The position numbers and the translations under genes are program-made. The notes beneath the pieces are model-generated. The model was not told where the DNA came from. It ran no database searches and was given only the letters and a program-made list of their open reading frames with translations. 64,000 nucleotides of DNA from Allobosea lathyri (GTDB lineage: Bacteria; Pseudomonadota; Alphaproteobacteria; Rhizobiales; Beijerinckiaceae), in the NCBI RefSeq assembly GCF_900108245.1, contig NZ_FNUY01000001.1:496001-560000 (forward strand), written 5' to 3'. Below are positions 26,200 to 35,832 of the stretch, piece by piece. How positions within the stretch are numbered: the first letter of the stretch is position 1; each line of letters opens with the position of its first letter.

Positions 26200-26352
26200 A
26201 TGCTCGCATCGCGCAACCTTCTGATCGCACTCGTCGTCATCCTCGTCGCTGGCCTGGCAGCCACGGGCTACGCGCTCTATCAGGAGAAGAAGCAGCCCGA
26301 GGGCGTCGAGATTTCGGTCGGCAAGAACGGTCTCTCGATCAAGGAGAAGTAG
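26200..26352 (+). CDS. Small single-pass membrane protein
   Basis: A 50-residue protein. Residues about 6-27 form one hydrophobic helix (LLIALVVILVAGLAATGYAL), followed by a charged linker and the C-terminal VEISVGKNGLSIKEK. Short proteins ending in a similar SVGK-GxS stretch are common in Rhizobiales, but no function is known to me. The frame is open for 42 codons upstream, but that part is basic and not conserved-looking; GGA precedes the chosen ATG. Confidence 0.65.
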   Translation: MLASRNLLIALVVILVAGLAATGYALYQEKKQPEGVEISVGKNGLSIKEK

Positions 26353-26369
26353 GCCATATCGAGCAGCCT

Positions 26370-27584
26370 TCAGCTGTTGGCGAGGATCATGTTCCGGACG
26401 ATCGGATAGATCTGCCCATCCCATTTGCGGCCAGAGAACACGCCGTAATGGCCGACGCCAGCCTGCATGTGGTGGCGCTTCCGGAATGGCTTCAGCCCGG
26501 TGCAGAGGTCATGCGCGGCCGATGTCTGGCCGAGCGCGCAGATATCGTCGCGCTCGCCCTCCACGGTGAGGAGGGCGGTCTTGCGGATCGCGCCGCAATC
26601 GACCTTATCGCCGCGATAGGTCAGCGTACGGTTGGCGAGGCGCGCCTCCTGGAAGATCCATTGCACGGTCTCGAGATAGAATTCCGCCGGCAGGTCGAGC
26701 ACCGCGAAATACTCGTCATAGAAGGTCTTGATCTTGGCTGCGTCCTCGGTCGCTCCTGTCGCCAGATGCGTGAACATGTCGATATGCGCGTTGACATGCC
26801 GGGTCATGTTCATCGCCATGAACGCGCCCAGCTGCACGAAACCGGGATAGACCTTCCGGCCCGCGCCCGGATAGCGCGCCGGCACGGTGGCGATCAGGTT
26901 CTTGGCGAACCAGCCGATGGGCTTTTCGTTGGCGAGCTTGTTCACCGCAGTCGGGTTTATGCGCGTGTCGACCGGCCCCGCCATCAGGGTCATGCTGCGC
27001 GGCTGGAATGCGCTGCCGGCCTGCGCCATCACCGCTGCCGCCGTCAGCACCTGTACGCAAGGCTGGCACACGGCGACGATGTGGGTTTCGGGGCCGAGCG
27101 TCTCGATGAAGCGGATCAGCGTGTCCACGTAATCATCATAGCCGAAGGCGCCGGCCTCCAGGCTTACATCGCGCGCATTGTGCCAGTCGGTGATGTAGAC
27201 GTCATGGTCGCGCAGGAGCGTCGCGACGGTGTTGCGCAACAGCGTCGAGAAATGGCCCGACATCGGCGCGACGACGAGCACTTTTGCCTGCGCCGACGTG
27301 CTGTCTTTACGGAAACGCAGGAGACTGCCAAACGGCAGCGACAGCGTCACCTCCTCGCTCACCGGCACGTCGCGATTGCCGTCCATGACCTCGGTGATCT
27401 CATAAGGTGGGCGCTCATGGGACAAACCGGCCCGTGTCACCATTTCATAGGCCGCCGCCGCAGCGCGGACGTCGACAGGCTGCCCCATCAGCGATCTCGC
27501 GCCGAGCACCGCAAGCGCGGCTTGCGCCATGGAGCGGGCCGGATTGATAAAATCGGACTGGGCCTGGTAAGCGGCATAGAGCAT
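26370..27584 (-). CDS. phaZ: Intracellular polyhydroxyalkanoate depolymerase
   Basis: A 404-residue alpha/beta hydrolase-fold enzyme of the intracellular PhaZ family, which mobilises stored PHB granules to hydroxyacids. The nucleophile region is HIVAVCQPCVQVL, with Cys173 in the place of the usual serine as in Ralstonia-type PhaZ. Other family marks are VLVVAPMSGHFSTLLR, DHDVYITDWHNARDV and the C-terminal GVGHYGVFSGRKW with the catalytic His. No PHA synthase adjoins it. Confidence 0.92.
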   Translation of the reverse strand: MLYAAYQAQSDFINPARSMAQAALAVLGARSLMGQPVDVRAAAAAYEMVTRAGLSHERPPYEITEVMDGNRDVPVSEEVTLSLPFGSLLRFRKDSTSAQAKVLVVAPMSGHFSTLLRNTVATLLRDHDVYITDWHNARDVSLEAGAFGYDDYVDTLIRFIETLGPETHIVAVCQPCVQVLTAAAVMAQAGSAFQPRSMTLMAGPVDTRINPTAVNKLANEKPIGWFAKNLIATVPARYPGAGRKVYPGFVQLGAFMAMNMTRHVNAHIDMFTHLATGATEDAAKIKTFYDEYFAVLDLPAEFYLETVQWIFQEARLANRTLTYRGDKVDCGAIRKTALLTVEGERDDICALGQTSAAHDLCTGLKPFRKRHHMQAGVGHYGVFSGRKWDGQIYPIVRNMILANS

Positions 27585-27666
27585 CGCGTGCGACCTCGAA
27601 CGGACGGGCTATGGGGTCGCGGGCTGGCCGAGATGCCGCCCGCTTCAGTCCCGCGTCACGCTCATG

Positions 27667-27677
27667 TTGCACTGCAA
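27667..27677. promoter_or_regulatory. TGC-N3-GCA dyad upstream of phaZ
   Basis: TTGCACTGCAA is a perfect 11-base palindrome 83 bases upstream of the phaZ ATG. PhaR, the PHA-responsive repressor, is known to bind TGC/GCA dyads in other Alphaproteobacteria. The match is short and could also serve the divergent gene at 27767. Confidence 0.35.
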
Positions 27678-27766
27678 AAGCATGCTTTCGCAAGATTGTT
27701 CTAAAGCAAGGCTGCTTTGGAACAGCTCTTGCTACGATCCCGCGCCATCCCGCCGAGGACATCGAC

Positions 27767-28420
27767 ATGAGCCAAGCGACCCTTACCATCAGCAGCCGGA
27801 ATTATTCCTCCTGGTCGCTGCGCGGCTGGCTGCTCTGCGTCATGGCTGGCCTCGATGTCGAGGAGCGCATGCTCTCGGTCGACGATCCCTCCGCCCGCGC
27901 CGAGCTGCTGTTGCTCTCGCCCTCCTTTCTCGTGCCTTGTTTGACCCATGACGGCGTCAAGGTCTGGGACACGCTCGCCATTGCCGCCTATCTCGACGAG
28001 ATCACGCCCAAGGCGGGGCTTCTGCCGGCTGAGGTGAAGGCGCGCGCGCATTGCCGCTCGATCTGCGGCGAGATGCATTCCGGGTTCTCCAACCTCCGTT
28101 CCGCCCTTCCGATGAATCTCAAGGCTCATTATCCGGGCTTCAAGGTCTGGGCCGGAGCGCAGGCCGATATCGACCGCGTCACCGAGATCTGGCGCGATTG
28201 CCTGGACACCTATGGCGGGCCCTATCTGTTTGGCGCGCTCAGCATGGCCGATGCGATGTATGCGCCGGTCTGCCTGCGCTTCCTGACCTATGACGTCCCG
28301 CTCGACCCGGTAAGTCGCGCCTATTGCAGCACGATCGCGCAATGGCCCGTGCTCCAGCAGTGGATCGAGGCGGCGAAAACGGAGCCCGAGGAGCTCGAGG
28401 AACTCGACGCCGAGTTCTGA
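27767..28420 (+). CDS. Glutathione S-transferase family protein
   Basis: A 217-residue cytosolic GST-like protein. The N-terminal thioredoxin-fold domain (1-80) starts LTISSRNYSSWSLRGWL, placing the catalytic Ser/Tyr cluster at residues 9-14, and ends VPCLTHDGVKVWDTLAIAAYL with the glutathione-binding VPCL and (D/E)(S/T)-type DT. The all-helical C-domain contains the conserved GPYLFGALSMADAMYAP. ATG at 27767 follows GAGGACAT. Natural substrate unknown. Confidence 0.87.
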   Translation: MSQATLTISSRNYSSWSLRGWLLCVMAGLDVEERMLSVDDPSARAELLLLSPSFLVPCLTHDGVKVWDTLAIAAYLDEITPKAGLLPAEVKARAHCRSICGEMHSGFSNLRSALPMNLKAHYPGFKVWAGAQADIDRVTEIWRDCLDTYGGPYLFGALSMADAMYAPVCLRFLTYDVPLDPVSRAYCSTIAQWPVLQQWIEAAKTEPEELEELDAEF

Positions 28421-28540
28421 GCCCGCCACCGCAAAATGCGGCTAGGGAGCATCGCCACCGGCGCAGGCGCATTGGCCTTCCCCGGCCAAAAGCGTTAACA
28501 CCGCCCACGAACGCCAGAGTCCCGTGGGAGGATCTTACCA

Positions 28541-29986
28541 ATGACTGAAATGTTCAAAAACCTGATCGCGGGCGAGTGGGCCAGCGCCGGCAATGCCTCG
28601 CGCAACATCAACCCGTCGAACACCGGCGATGTCGTGGGCGAATATGCGCAGGGCTCGGTCGACGATCTGAACAACGCCGTCGCCGCCGCCAAGGCCGCAT
28701 TCCCGGCCTGGAGCCGCACCACGCCCCAGGAGCGCTACGAGATCCTGAAGAAGGCTTCGGACGAAATCCTCGCCCGCAAGGAAGAGCTTGGCCGCCTGCT
28801 GTCGCGCGAAGAGGGCAAGACCCTGGCCGAAGGTATCGGCGAGGCCGGCCGTGCCGGTCAGATCTTCGCCTTCTTTGCTGGCGAGTGCCTGCGCCTGGCC
28901 GGAGAGATCCTTCCCTCGGTGCGGCCCGGCATCGGCGTCGAGATCACACGGGAGCCGGTCGGCATCATCGGCATGATCACGCCCTGGAATTTCCCGATCG
29001 CGATCCCCGCCTGGAAGATGGCGCCCGCTCTGGCCTATGGCAATTGCGTGGTGATCAAGCCGGCCGATCTCGTTCCGGGCTCCGCCTGGGCGCTGGTCGA
29101 CATCATCCAGCGCGCCGGCCTGCCCAAGGGCGTGCTGAACCTCGTCATGGGTCGCGGCTCGGTCGTCGGCCAGGCGCTGCTCAACCACAAGGATGTGCAC
29201 GCCATCTCCTTCACCGGCTCGGTCGCGACCGGGCGCAAGGTCGCGGAAGCCTGCATCGCTTCTTCGCCGATGAAGAAGATCCAGCTCGAAATGGGCGGCA
29301 AGAACCCGCTCGTCGTGCTCGACGATGCCGATCTCAAGGTTGCGGTCGAGGCTGCCGTCAACGGTGCCTTCTTCTCGACAGGCCAGCGCTGCACGGCATC
29401 CTCGCGCCTGATCGTCCAGGCTGGTATCCATGACCGCTTCGTCGAGGCCGCGACCGAGCGTCTCAAGGGCCTCGTCGTCGATGACGCGCTCAAGGCCGGC
29501 ACGCATATCGGCCCGGTCGTCGACCAGAGCCAGCTCGACCAGAACCTCAAATACATCGCCATCGCCAAGGATGAGGGCGCCAAGCTCGCCTGGGGTGGCG
29601 ATCTCTTGCAACGCGAAACTCCCGGCTTCTACATGCAGCCGGCGCTCTTCACTGAGACGACCAACGCCATGCGCATCTCGCGCGAGGAGGTCTTCGGCCC
29701 CGTCGCCAACGTCATCCGCGTCAAGGATTACGAGGAGGCGCTGAGCCTCGCCAACGACACCGAATTCGGCCTCGCCGCCGGCATCTGCACGACATCGCTG
29801 AAGCATGCGACGCATTTCAAGCGCAACAGCGAGGCCGGCATGGTGATGGTCAACCTGCCCACGGCTGGCGTCGATTATCACGTGCCCTTCGGCGGTCGTA
29901 AGGGCTCGAGCTACGGCTCGCGCGAGCAGGGCGCTTACGCCAAGGAATTCTACACGACGGTGAAGACGGCCTACACGCTGGCCTGA
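28541..29986 (+). CDS. NAD(P)-dependent aldehyde dehydrogenase
   Basis: A 481-residue ALDH. Catalytic Cys284 is in STGQRCTASSR, general base Glu250 in QLEMGGKNP, and the cofactor segment is MITPWNFPIAIPAWK and SFTGSVATG. The overall pattern, with GEILPSVRPGIGVEITREPV, is close to 2-oxoglutarate semialdehyde (2,5-dioxovalerate) dehydrogenases of pentose and hydroxyproline catabolism, so that is the best guess; other semialdehydes are possible. GGGAGGATC precedes the ATG. Single-gene unit ending in a strong terminator. Confidence 0.88.
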   Translation: MTEMFKNLIAGEWASAGNASRNINPSNTGDVVGEYAQGSVDDLNNAVAAAKAAFPAWSRTTPQERYEILKKASDEILARKEELGRLLSREEGKTLAEGIGEAGRAGQIFAFFAGECLRLAGEILPSVRPGIGVEITREPVGIIGMITPWNFPIAIPAWKMAPALAYGNCVVIKPADLVPGSAWALVDIIQRAGLPKGVLNLVMGRGSVVGQALLNHKDVHAISFTGSVATGRKVAEACIASSPMKKIQLEMGGKNPLVVLDDADLKVAVEAAVNGAFFSTGQRCTASSRLIVQAGIHDRFVEAATERLKGLVVDDALKAGTHIGPVVDQSQLDQNLKYIAIAKDEGAKLAWGGDLLQRETPGFYMQPALFTETTNAMRISREEVFGPVANVIRVKDYEEALSLANDTEFGLAAGICTTSLKHATHFKRNSEAGMVMVNLPTAGVDYHVPFGGRKGSSYGSREQGAYAKEFYTTVKTAYTLA

Positions 29987-30010
29987 GCTTTCGGCACCGC
30001 ATGATAGGTT

Positions 30011-30041
30011 GGGCCGCGCCTCCACAGGCGCGGCCCTTTTT
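30011..30041 (+). terminator. Intrinsic terminator of the aldehyde dehydrogenase gene
   Basis: GGGCCGCGCC-TCCACA-GGCGCGGCCC, a perfect 10-bp stem, followed by TTTTT. Confidence 0.95.
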
Positions 30042-30163
30042 GCTGGCCGTCTGGCTTTGCCGCCCGGCTTGACTTGGCCTGACGCCAAACCTACAGCGCG
30101 GTGAGGCTAGGAATCGCCGGTCTGTCCGCTGAAGCCTCGCTTTTCCACTGCGGGCTGTGCCTG

Positions 30164-31975
30164 ATGACGAGCGTTGCTGAAATCCCAGGCGCCAGGGCTG
30201 CTAGCCGGACCCGGCCGCAGCGCATTCGTCGCAAGAGCCGCGCCGCCTATCTCCGCTTCAAACGCAATTTGCCGCGACTGCTGCGCAGCGACGATATTTC
30301 GCTCGTGCTGTTGGCGGGGCTGATCGGCGTCGGGGCCGGCCTGCTGGTCACGGCGATGGTCGGCATCTCCAAGGCGTTGCATGCCCTCTTCTTCGCGACG
30401 CGGCATGGCGAGGTCAGCGGCGCGGTGCTGGTGGATCCGTTGCGCGCTCTCGGCATGCCAGTTCTGGGTGGGCTGGTCATGGGAGCGATCGGCATCCTCC
30501 TCGCCCGTCGCGGCCGCGGCACGGTTGTCGATCCCGTCGAGGCGAATGCGCTGCATGGCGGGCGCCTGTCGATGAAGGACAGCCTGATCCTGGTGATCCA
30601 GACCATGGTCTCCAACGGTTTTGGCGCCTCTGTCGGCATGGAAGCGGGCTACACCCAGGGTGGCGCGGCCTTGGCGTCGGGCCTCGGGCGGCTTTTGCGC
30701 GTCCGTCGGGCCGATCTGCGCATGCTCGTCGGCTGCGGTGCCGCAGGCGCGATCGCCGCAGCCTTCGATGCGCCCCTGACCGGCGCCTTCTACGCTTTCG
30801 AGCTGATCATCGTGACCTATACGATCGGCTCATTGGCGCCTGTCGTGGTCGCCTCGATCTGCGCGGTCGGCGTCACGCGGCTGTTCCTGACGCCCGTGAC
30901 ATTGCAGTTCGGCTTTTCGGGCCCGCTCTCGAGCTCGGACTACGTGCTGGTGGTGATCATGGGCATCCTGTGCGCAGGCCTCGGCATCCTGCTGATGCGC
31001 GGCGTCGCGCTGGCCGAAAGCCTGTTCCGCCGCAGCCGAATCCCGCTCGCACTGCGACCGGCTGTCGGTGGTCTGCTTGTCGGGCTCATGGCACTGGTGA
31101 CGCCGGCTGTCCTCTCGTCGGGCCATTCGGCGCTGCATGTCGGCTTCGACGCTTATTATCCCGCGAGCTTTCTCGTCCTGCTGATCGTCCTGAAGTCGCT
31201 GGCATCGGCAATCTCGATCGGCTCCGGCTTTCGCGGCGGCCTCTTCTTCGCCTCGCTGTTCATCGGCGCGATGTTTGGCAAGCTCGTTGCGGTCATCTGG
31301 ATCACCGGCTTCGGCCTGCAGACGCCATCGGTGGTCATCGCGATCGTCGGCATGAGCGCGATGGCGACCGCGGTCGTCGGCGGCCCCCTGACGATGTCGT
31401 TTCTGGCGCTGGAAACGACGGGAAGCCTGCCGCTGACGATCGCGGTGCTCGCCGCCTCCGTGCTGTCCTCGATGACCGTGCGCCGTACCTTCGGCTATTC
31501 CTTCGCCACCTGGCGCTTCCATCTGCGGGGCGAAACCATCCGCAGCGCCGCCGATATCGGCTGGATGCGCGATCTGAGCGTCGGCCGGATGATGCGCCGG
31601 GATGTGCGGACCATTCCCGCAACTCTGACCCTGGAACAATTCCGGCGCGATTTCCCGCTGGGTGCCAATCAGCGGGCGGTCCTTGTCGATGAACTCGGTC
31701 GCTATGCCGGCATCGTCCTCGTCGCGGATGCTCATGGCGCCGATGTCGAGGTCGCAACGATTGCGGAACTCGCCCGCAATCGAAAGGACATCCTGCTGCC
31801 GCATATGAACATCCGCGAGGCCGCGAGCCTGTTCGCGACCTCGCAGACCGAGGAACTCGTCGTCGTCGACGGCCGCGAGACCTTGCGGGTTATAGGCCTG
31901 CTCACCGAACAGTTCGCCCTGCGGCGCTACAATGCCGAGCTCGACCGGCAGAGCCGGGACCTCACCGGCGCCTGA
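30164..31975 (+). CDS. ClC family chloride channel/antiporter with C-terminal CBS domains
   Basis: About 603 residues from ATG 30164; GTG at 30101 would add 21 residues without an obvious ribosome site. Residues about 45-440 hold ten or more membrane helices with ClC landmarks SNGFGASVGMEAGYTQGG (the GREGP region, keeping the gating Glu), AAFDAPLTGAFYAFEL, and GSGFRGGLFFASLFIGAMFG. The C-terminal 130 residues form a CBS pair that may sense nucleotides. It would move chloride or another anion across the inner membrane, possibly with proton exchange. The second motif departs from canonical GREGP. Confidence 0.88.
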   Translation: MTSVAEIPGARAASRTRPQRIRRKSRAAYLRFKRNLPRLLRSDDISLVLLAGLIGVGAGLLVTAMVGISKALHALFFATRHGEVSGAVLVDPLRALGMPVLGGLVMGAIGILLARRGRGTVVDPVEANALHGGRLSMKDSLILVIQTMVSNGFGASVGMEAGYTQGGAALASGLGRLLRVRRADLRMLVGCGAAGAIAAAFDAPLTGAFYAFELIIVTYTIGSLAPVVVASICAVGVTRLFLTPVTLQFGFSGPLSSSDYVLVVIMGILCAGLGILLMRGVALAESLFRRSRIPLALRPAVGGLLVGLMALVTPAVLSSGHSALHVGFDAYYPASFLVLLIVLKSLASAISIGSGFRGGLFFASLFIGAMFGKLVAVIWITGFGLQTPSVVIAIVGMSAMATAVVGGPLTMSFLALETTGSLPLTIAVLAASVLSSMTVRRTFGYSFATWRFHLRGETIRSAADIGWMRDLSVGRMMRRDVRTIPATLTLEQFRRDFPLGANQRAVLVDELGRYAGIVLVADAHGADVEVATIAELARNRKDILLPHMNIREAASLFATSQTEELVVVDGRETLRVIGLLTEQFALRRYNAELDRQSRDLTGA

Positions 31976-31995
31976 CAGCATCCGAGTACTGCCCG

Positions 31996-33009
31996 TCAGA
32001 ACCCCTCCAGCACGATCTTGCCCTTGGCGCGATTGCTTTCGATCAGCGCATGCGCCCGCTTGAGGTTGGCCGCGTTGATCGTCCCGAAGGTCTCGGTCAG
32101 CGTAGTTCGGATCTTGCCGGCATCGACCAGCTGCGCCACCTCGTTGAGCAGATCGCCCTGCGCCTGCATGTCGGCGGTCTGGTGAAGCGAGCGGGCGAAC
32201 ATCATCTCCCAATGCAGCGACAGGCTCTTGCCCTTCAAGGGCATGACGTCGAGCGTCGGGGCGTCGTCGATGACCGCGATCCGGCCTTGCGGGGCGATCA
32301 GCTTGATGATCTCGGACAGATGCGCTTGCGTATGGGTGGTGATGAAGACGTTGCCGGGTGCACCGAGGCGCAAGGCTTCGACTTCGGCCGCAAGCGGCTT
32401 GCTGTGGTCGATGACGTGATGGGCGCCTAACTCGCGCGCCCAGGCCTGGGTCTCCGGCCGTGAGGCCGTGGCGATCACGATGAGGTCCGTCAGCTGCCGC
32501 GCGAGCTGGATCGCGATCGAGCCGACACCGCCTGCGCCGCCGACGATCAGCAGCGCCTTCGCCGCGCCCGGCACCGCATCCGTGATCTTGAGCCGGTCGA
32601 ACAAGGCCTCCCAGGCCGTGATCGCGGTCAGCGGCAGGGCGGCGGTTTCCGCGAAGTTCAGGCTGGCGGGCTTGGCGCCGACGATGCGTTCGTCGACCAG
32701 CTGGAACTCCGCATTGGAGCCGGGGCGGTCGATCGCGCCGGCATAAAATACGGCGTCACCCGGCTTGAACGCTTTCACATCGGGGCCGACTGCCTTGACG
32801 ATACCGGCTGCGTCCCAGCCCAGCACGCGCAGCTCGCCCTTGGTCGCTTGCGGTCTCTGGCGGACCTTGGTGTCGACGGGATTGACCGATACGGCCTTCA
32901 CCTCGACCAGCAGGTCGCGCCCGGCCGCCATTGGCACGGGCAGGTCGAGATCGATCAGGCTGGTTTCGGCGCTGATGGGTTGCGGTTCATAAAAGCCGAT
33001 GGCGCGCAT
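31996..33009 (-). CDS. Zinc-binding-type alcohol dehydrogenase / NADPH:quinone oxidoreductase
   Basis: A 337-residue MDR superfamily protein, from the ATG preceded by GGAGAGACA. The GroES-like domain holds SVNPVDTKVRQRP and LGWDAAGIVKAVG. The Rossmann motif is GGAGGVGSIAIQLARQL. The structural-zinc cysteines are absent, as in quinone oxidoreductases. Likely reduces quinones or enones with NADPH. It is divergent from an HxlR regulator; a perfect dyad (33090-33107) lies between their starts, suggesting induction by reactive electrophiles. Confidence 0.85.
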   Translation of the reverse strand: MRAIGFYEPQPISAETSLIDLDLPVPMAAGRDLLVEVKAVSVNPVDTKVRQRPQATKGELRVLGWDAAGIVKAVGPDVKAFKPGDAVFYAGAIDRPGSNAEFQLVDERIVGAKPASLNFAETAALPLTAITAWEALFDRLKITDAVPGAAKALLIVGGAGGVGSIAIQLARQLTDLIVIATASRPETQAWARELGAHHVIDHSKPLAAEVEALRLGAPGNVFITTHTQAHLSEIIKLIAPQGRIAVIDDAPTLDVMPLKGKSLSLHWEMMFARSLHQTADMQAQGDLLNEVAQLVDAGKIRTTLTETFGTINAANLKRAHALIESNRAKGKIVLEGF

Positions 33010-33089
33010 GGGTTGTCTCTCCTGCATTGCAATGCGGGCGAGATGCGCCTTACAAGCGGTCTGCGCAAGAACGCACATTTTCCGCCTAT

Positions 33090-33107
33090 AGTATCGAAAA
33101 GGATACT
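33090..33107. promoter_or_regulatory. Candidate HxlR operator
   Basis: AGTATC-GAAAAG-GATACT, a perfect 6-6-6 inverted repeat ending three bases before the HxlR start codon and about 80 bases upstream of the divergent quinone oxidoreductase gene. HxlR/YodB/QorR-type regulators bind GTATC-type dyads of this size and repress quinone reductases. Confidence 0.65.
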
Positions 33108-33110
33108 GTG

Positions 33111-33467
33111 ATGCCGCCCCGTTTCCAGAAGCCGTTCAACTCCCCGGCCTGCCCTGTGGAGGCCGCTCTGGGGCTCATCGGCGGCAAGTGGAAGGGGATC
33201 GTGCTCTATCACCTGCTCGGCGGCACGCTGCGTTTCAACGTCATCCGCCGCTACATTCCCGGCGTGACGCAACGTATGCTGACCGCCCAGCTGCGCGAGC
33301 TGGAGGCCGATGGTCTCATCGTCCGCGTCGTCTTCGCCGAGGTGCCGCCGCGGGTCGAATACAGCCTGTCTGCCAAGGGGCGGACGCTGGAGCCGCTCAT
33401 CATGGCGCTCAGGGCGTGGGGCGAGGAGCATGTCATGCCATCAAGCGATGCCGAGGTCGCAGCCTGA
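33111..33467 (+). CDS. HxlR family transcriptional regulator (YodB/QorR-like)
   Basis: A 118-residue winged-helix protein. HxlR hallmarks are CPVEAALGLIGGKWKG near the N-terminus, LRFNVIRRYIPGVTQRMLT and LRELEADGLIVR. Cys14 sits at the position of the redox-sensing cysteine of YodB and QorR, so it may respond to quinones or diamide-like stress. ATG at 33111 is just after the dyad operator, consistent with autorepression. It is divergent from an NADPH:quinone oxidoreductase, its probable target, and convergent with pobA. Confidence 0.87.
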   Translation: MPPRFQKPFNSPACPVEAALGLIGGKWKGIVLYHLLGGTLRFNVIRRYIPGVTQRMLTAQLRELEADGLIVRVVFAEVPPRVEYSLSAKGRTLEPLIMALRAWGEEHVMPSSDAEVAA

Positions 33468-33470
33468 GGC

Positions 33471-34679
<1,209 letters not shown>

Positions 34680-34709
34680 TCACGAACTCGGCGGCGCCTT
34701 GCCAAACAA

Positions 34710-34723
34710 GTTGCCATAGCAAC
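34710..34723. promoter_or_regulatory. Short dyad upstream of pobA
   Basis: GTTGC-CATA-GCAAC, 67 bases upstream of the pobA ATG. It is positioned as an activator site might be for a PobR-type regulator, but the motif was not matched to a known one. Confidence 0.3.
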
Positions 34724-34817
34724 CAACCAAGGGGAAGCGCATCTTCGCGACCCATCGCCGGCGCCGTGCAAATCGCGGAGGCTGGTTAGAACATGGTGAT
34801 TTTGCGTGGAAACGCAG

Positions 34818-34923
34818 CGTCATCCTGCGCGACCGCAGGTCGACGCGGGATCCATCGTAGACCTCTGTTCCCTACGATGGATTCCGGATCTGCGCGGCTA
34901 AAGCCGCTTGTCCGGGATGACGG
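34818..34923. repeat. Palindromic intergenic repeat, type F
   Basis: CGTCATCCTGCGCGACCGCA at the left pairs loosely with a right arm ending TTGTCCGGGATGACG, and the inner GGATCCATCGTAG pairs with CTACGATGGATTCC around a short loop. It fills most of the 310-base stretch between the pobA start and the end of the transglutaminase operon. The remainder of that stretch contains only the small dyad at 34710. Confidence 0.75.
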
Positions 34924-34953
34924 CGCGGTTCCGGATCAAATCAGCACGCCGCC

Positions 34954-35832
34954 TCAGAGGACGGGGATGACGTCCACGGCGATGCCGATCTTCTGCGAGC
35001 CGGGGCCGATCAGCACGCCGTCGAGCGGCGAGACATCGGCGTAGTCGCGGCCGAAGGCGGTGACGATATGGTCGTCGGCGACGATGAGATCGTTGGTCGG
35101 GTCGAGCCCGATCCAGCCGGTCTCAGGCCCGCACCAGAGCATCACCCAGGCATGGCTGGCGTCGGCCCCTTCCAGCCGCTTCTCGCCCGGCGGCGGGATC
35201 GTGCGAATGTACCCGCTGACATAGGCGGCAGGCAGGCCGAGCCCCCTCAGGCCCGCGATCATGATATGCGCGAAATCCTGGCAGACGCCGTGCCGCTGCG
35301 CGAAGGCCTCGGCGAGCGGGGTCGAGACCTCGGTCGCCTCGGGATCATAGGTGAAGTCGCGGCGGATGCGGGCCATCAGCTCGCTCGCTCCTTCCAGCAC
35401 GGGGCGCAGCGGCGCAAAACTCTGGCGCGCATAGGTGACGACCTCGGCCACATCAGGCACCAACCGACTGGGATAGAGATGATGCGCTGGCGAATCCGGC
35501 GCCAGGCTGTCGGAGGCCAGCGCCAGGGCGGCAACCTCCTCCCAGTGCCGGGTCAGGCCGGGAAAGGGTGCAGGCGCCCGGCGCACCTCGACCCGGGCGC
35601 GCATCTCGACCTTCAGCTCGCGATGCGGCTTGGAGATCGTCAGCGTCGTCATCTGGTTGCCGAAGAAGCACAGCTGGTCGGTGCGCTCGGCCGGACGCGG
35701 CGTTATCAGGAGTTCGCTCTTCCTGACATGCTGCCCGCCATCGTTGCGCGGCAGCAGGCGCAGGATGCAACGCGCGAAGGGCACCGGCCGGCTGTAGCCG
35801 TAGGTGGTGATGTGACGGACGTCGTAGATCAC
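34954..35832 (-). CDS. Bacterial transglutaminase-like protein
   Basis: A 292-residue protein starting at GTG, overlapping the upstream gene stop by GTGA. The N-terminal beta domain (YDVRHITTYGYSRPVPFARC) precedes a transglutaminase core with all three catalytic residues: Cys in RHGVCQDFAHIM, His in DASHAWVMLW and Asp in [10 protein letters not shown]. It is the third gene of an operon with a circularly permuted ATP-grasp/alpha-E protein and a transglutaminase-DUF2126 protein. Families grouped this way are thought to build and cleave peptide or isopeptide tags; no substrate is known. Confidence 0.87.
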   Translation of the reverse strand: MIYDVRHITTYGYSRPVPFARCILRLLPRNDGGQHVRKSELLITPRPAERTDQLCFFGNQMTTLTISKPHRELKVEMRARVEVRRAPAPFPGLTRHWEEVAALALASDSLAPDSPAHHLYPSRLVPDVAEVVTYARQSFAPLRPVLEGASELMARIRRDFTYDPEATEVSTPLAEAFAQRHGVCQDFAHIMIAGLRGLGLPAAYVSGYIRTIPPPGEKRLEGADASHAWVMLWCGPETGWIGLDPTNDLIVADDHIVTAFGRDYADVSPLDGVLIGPGSQKIGIAVDVIPVL

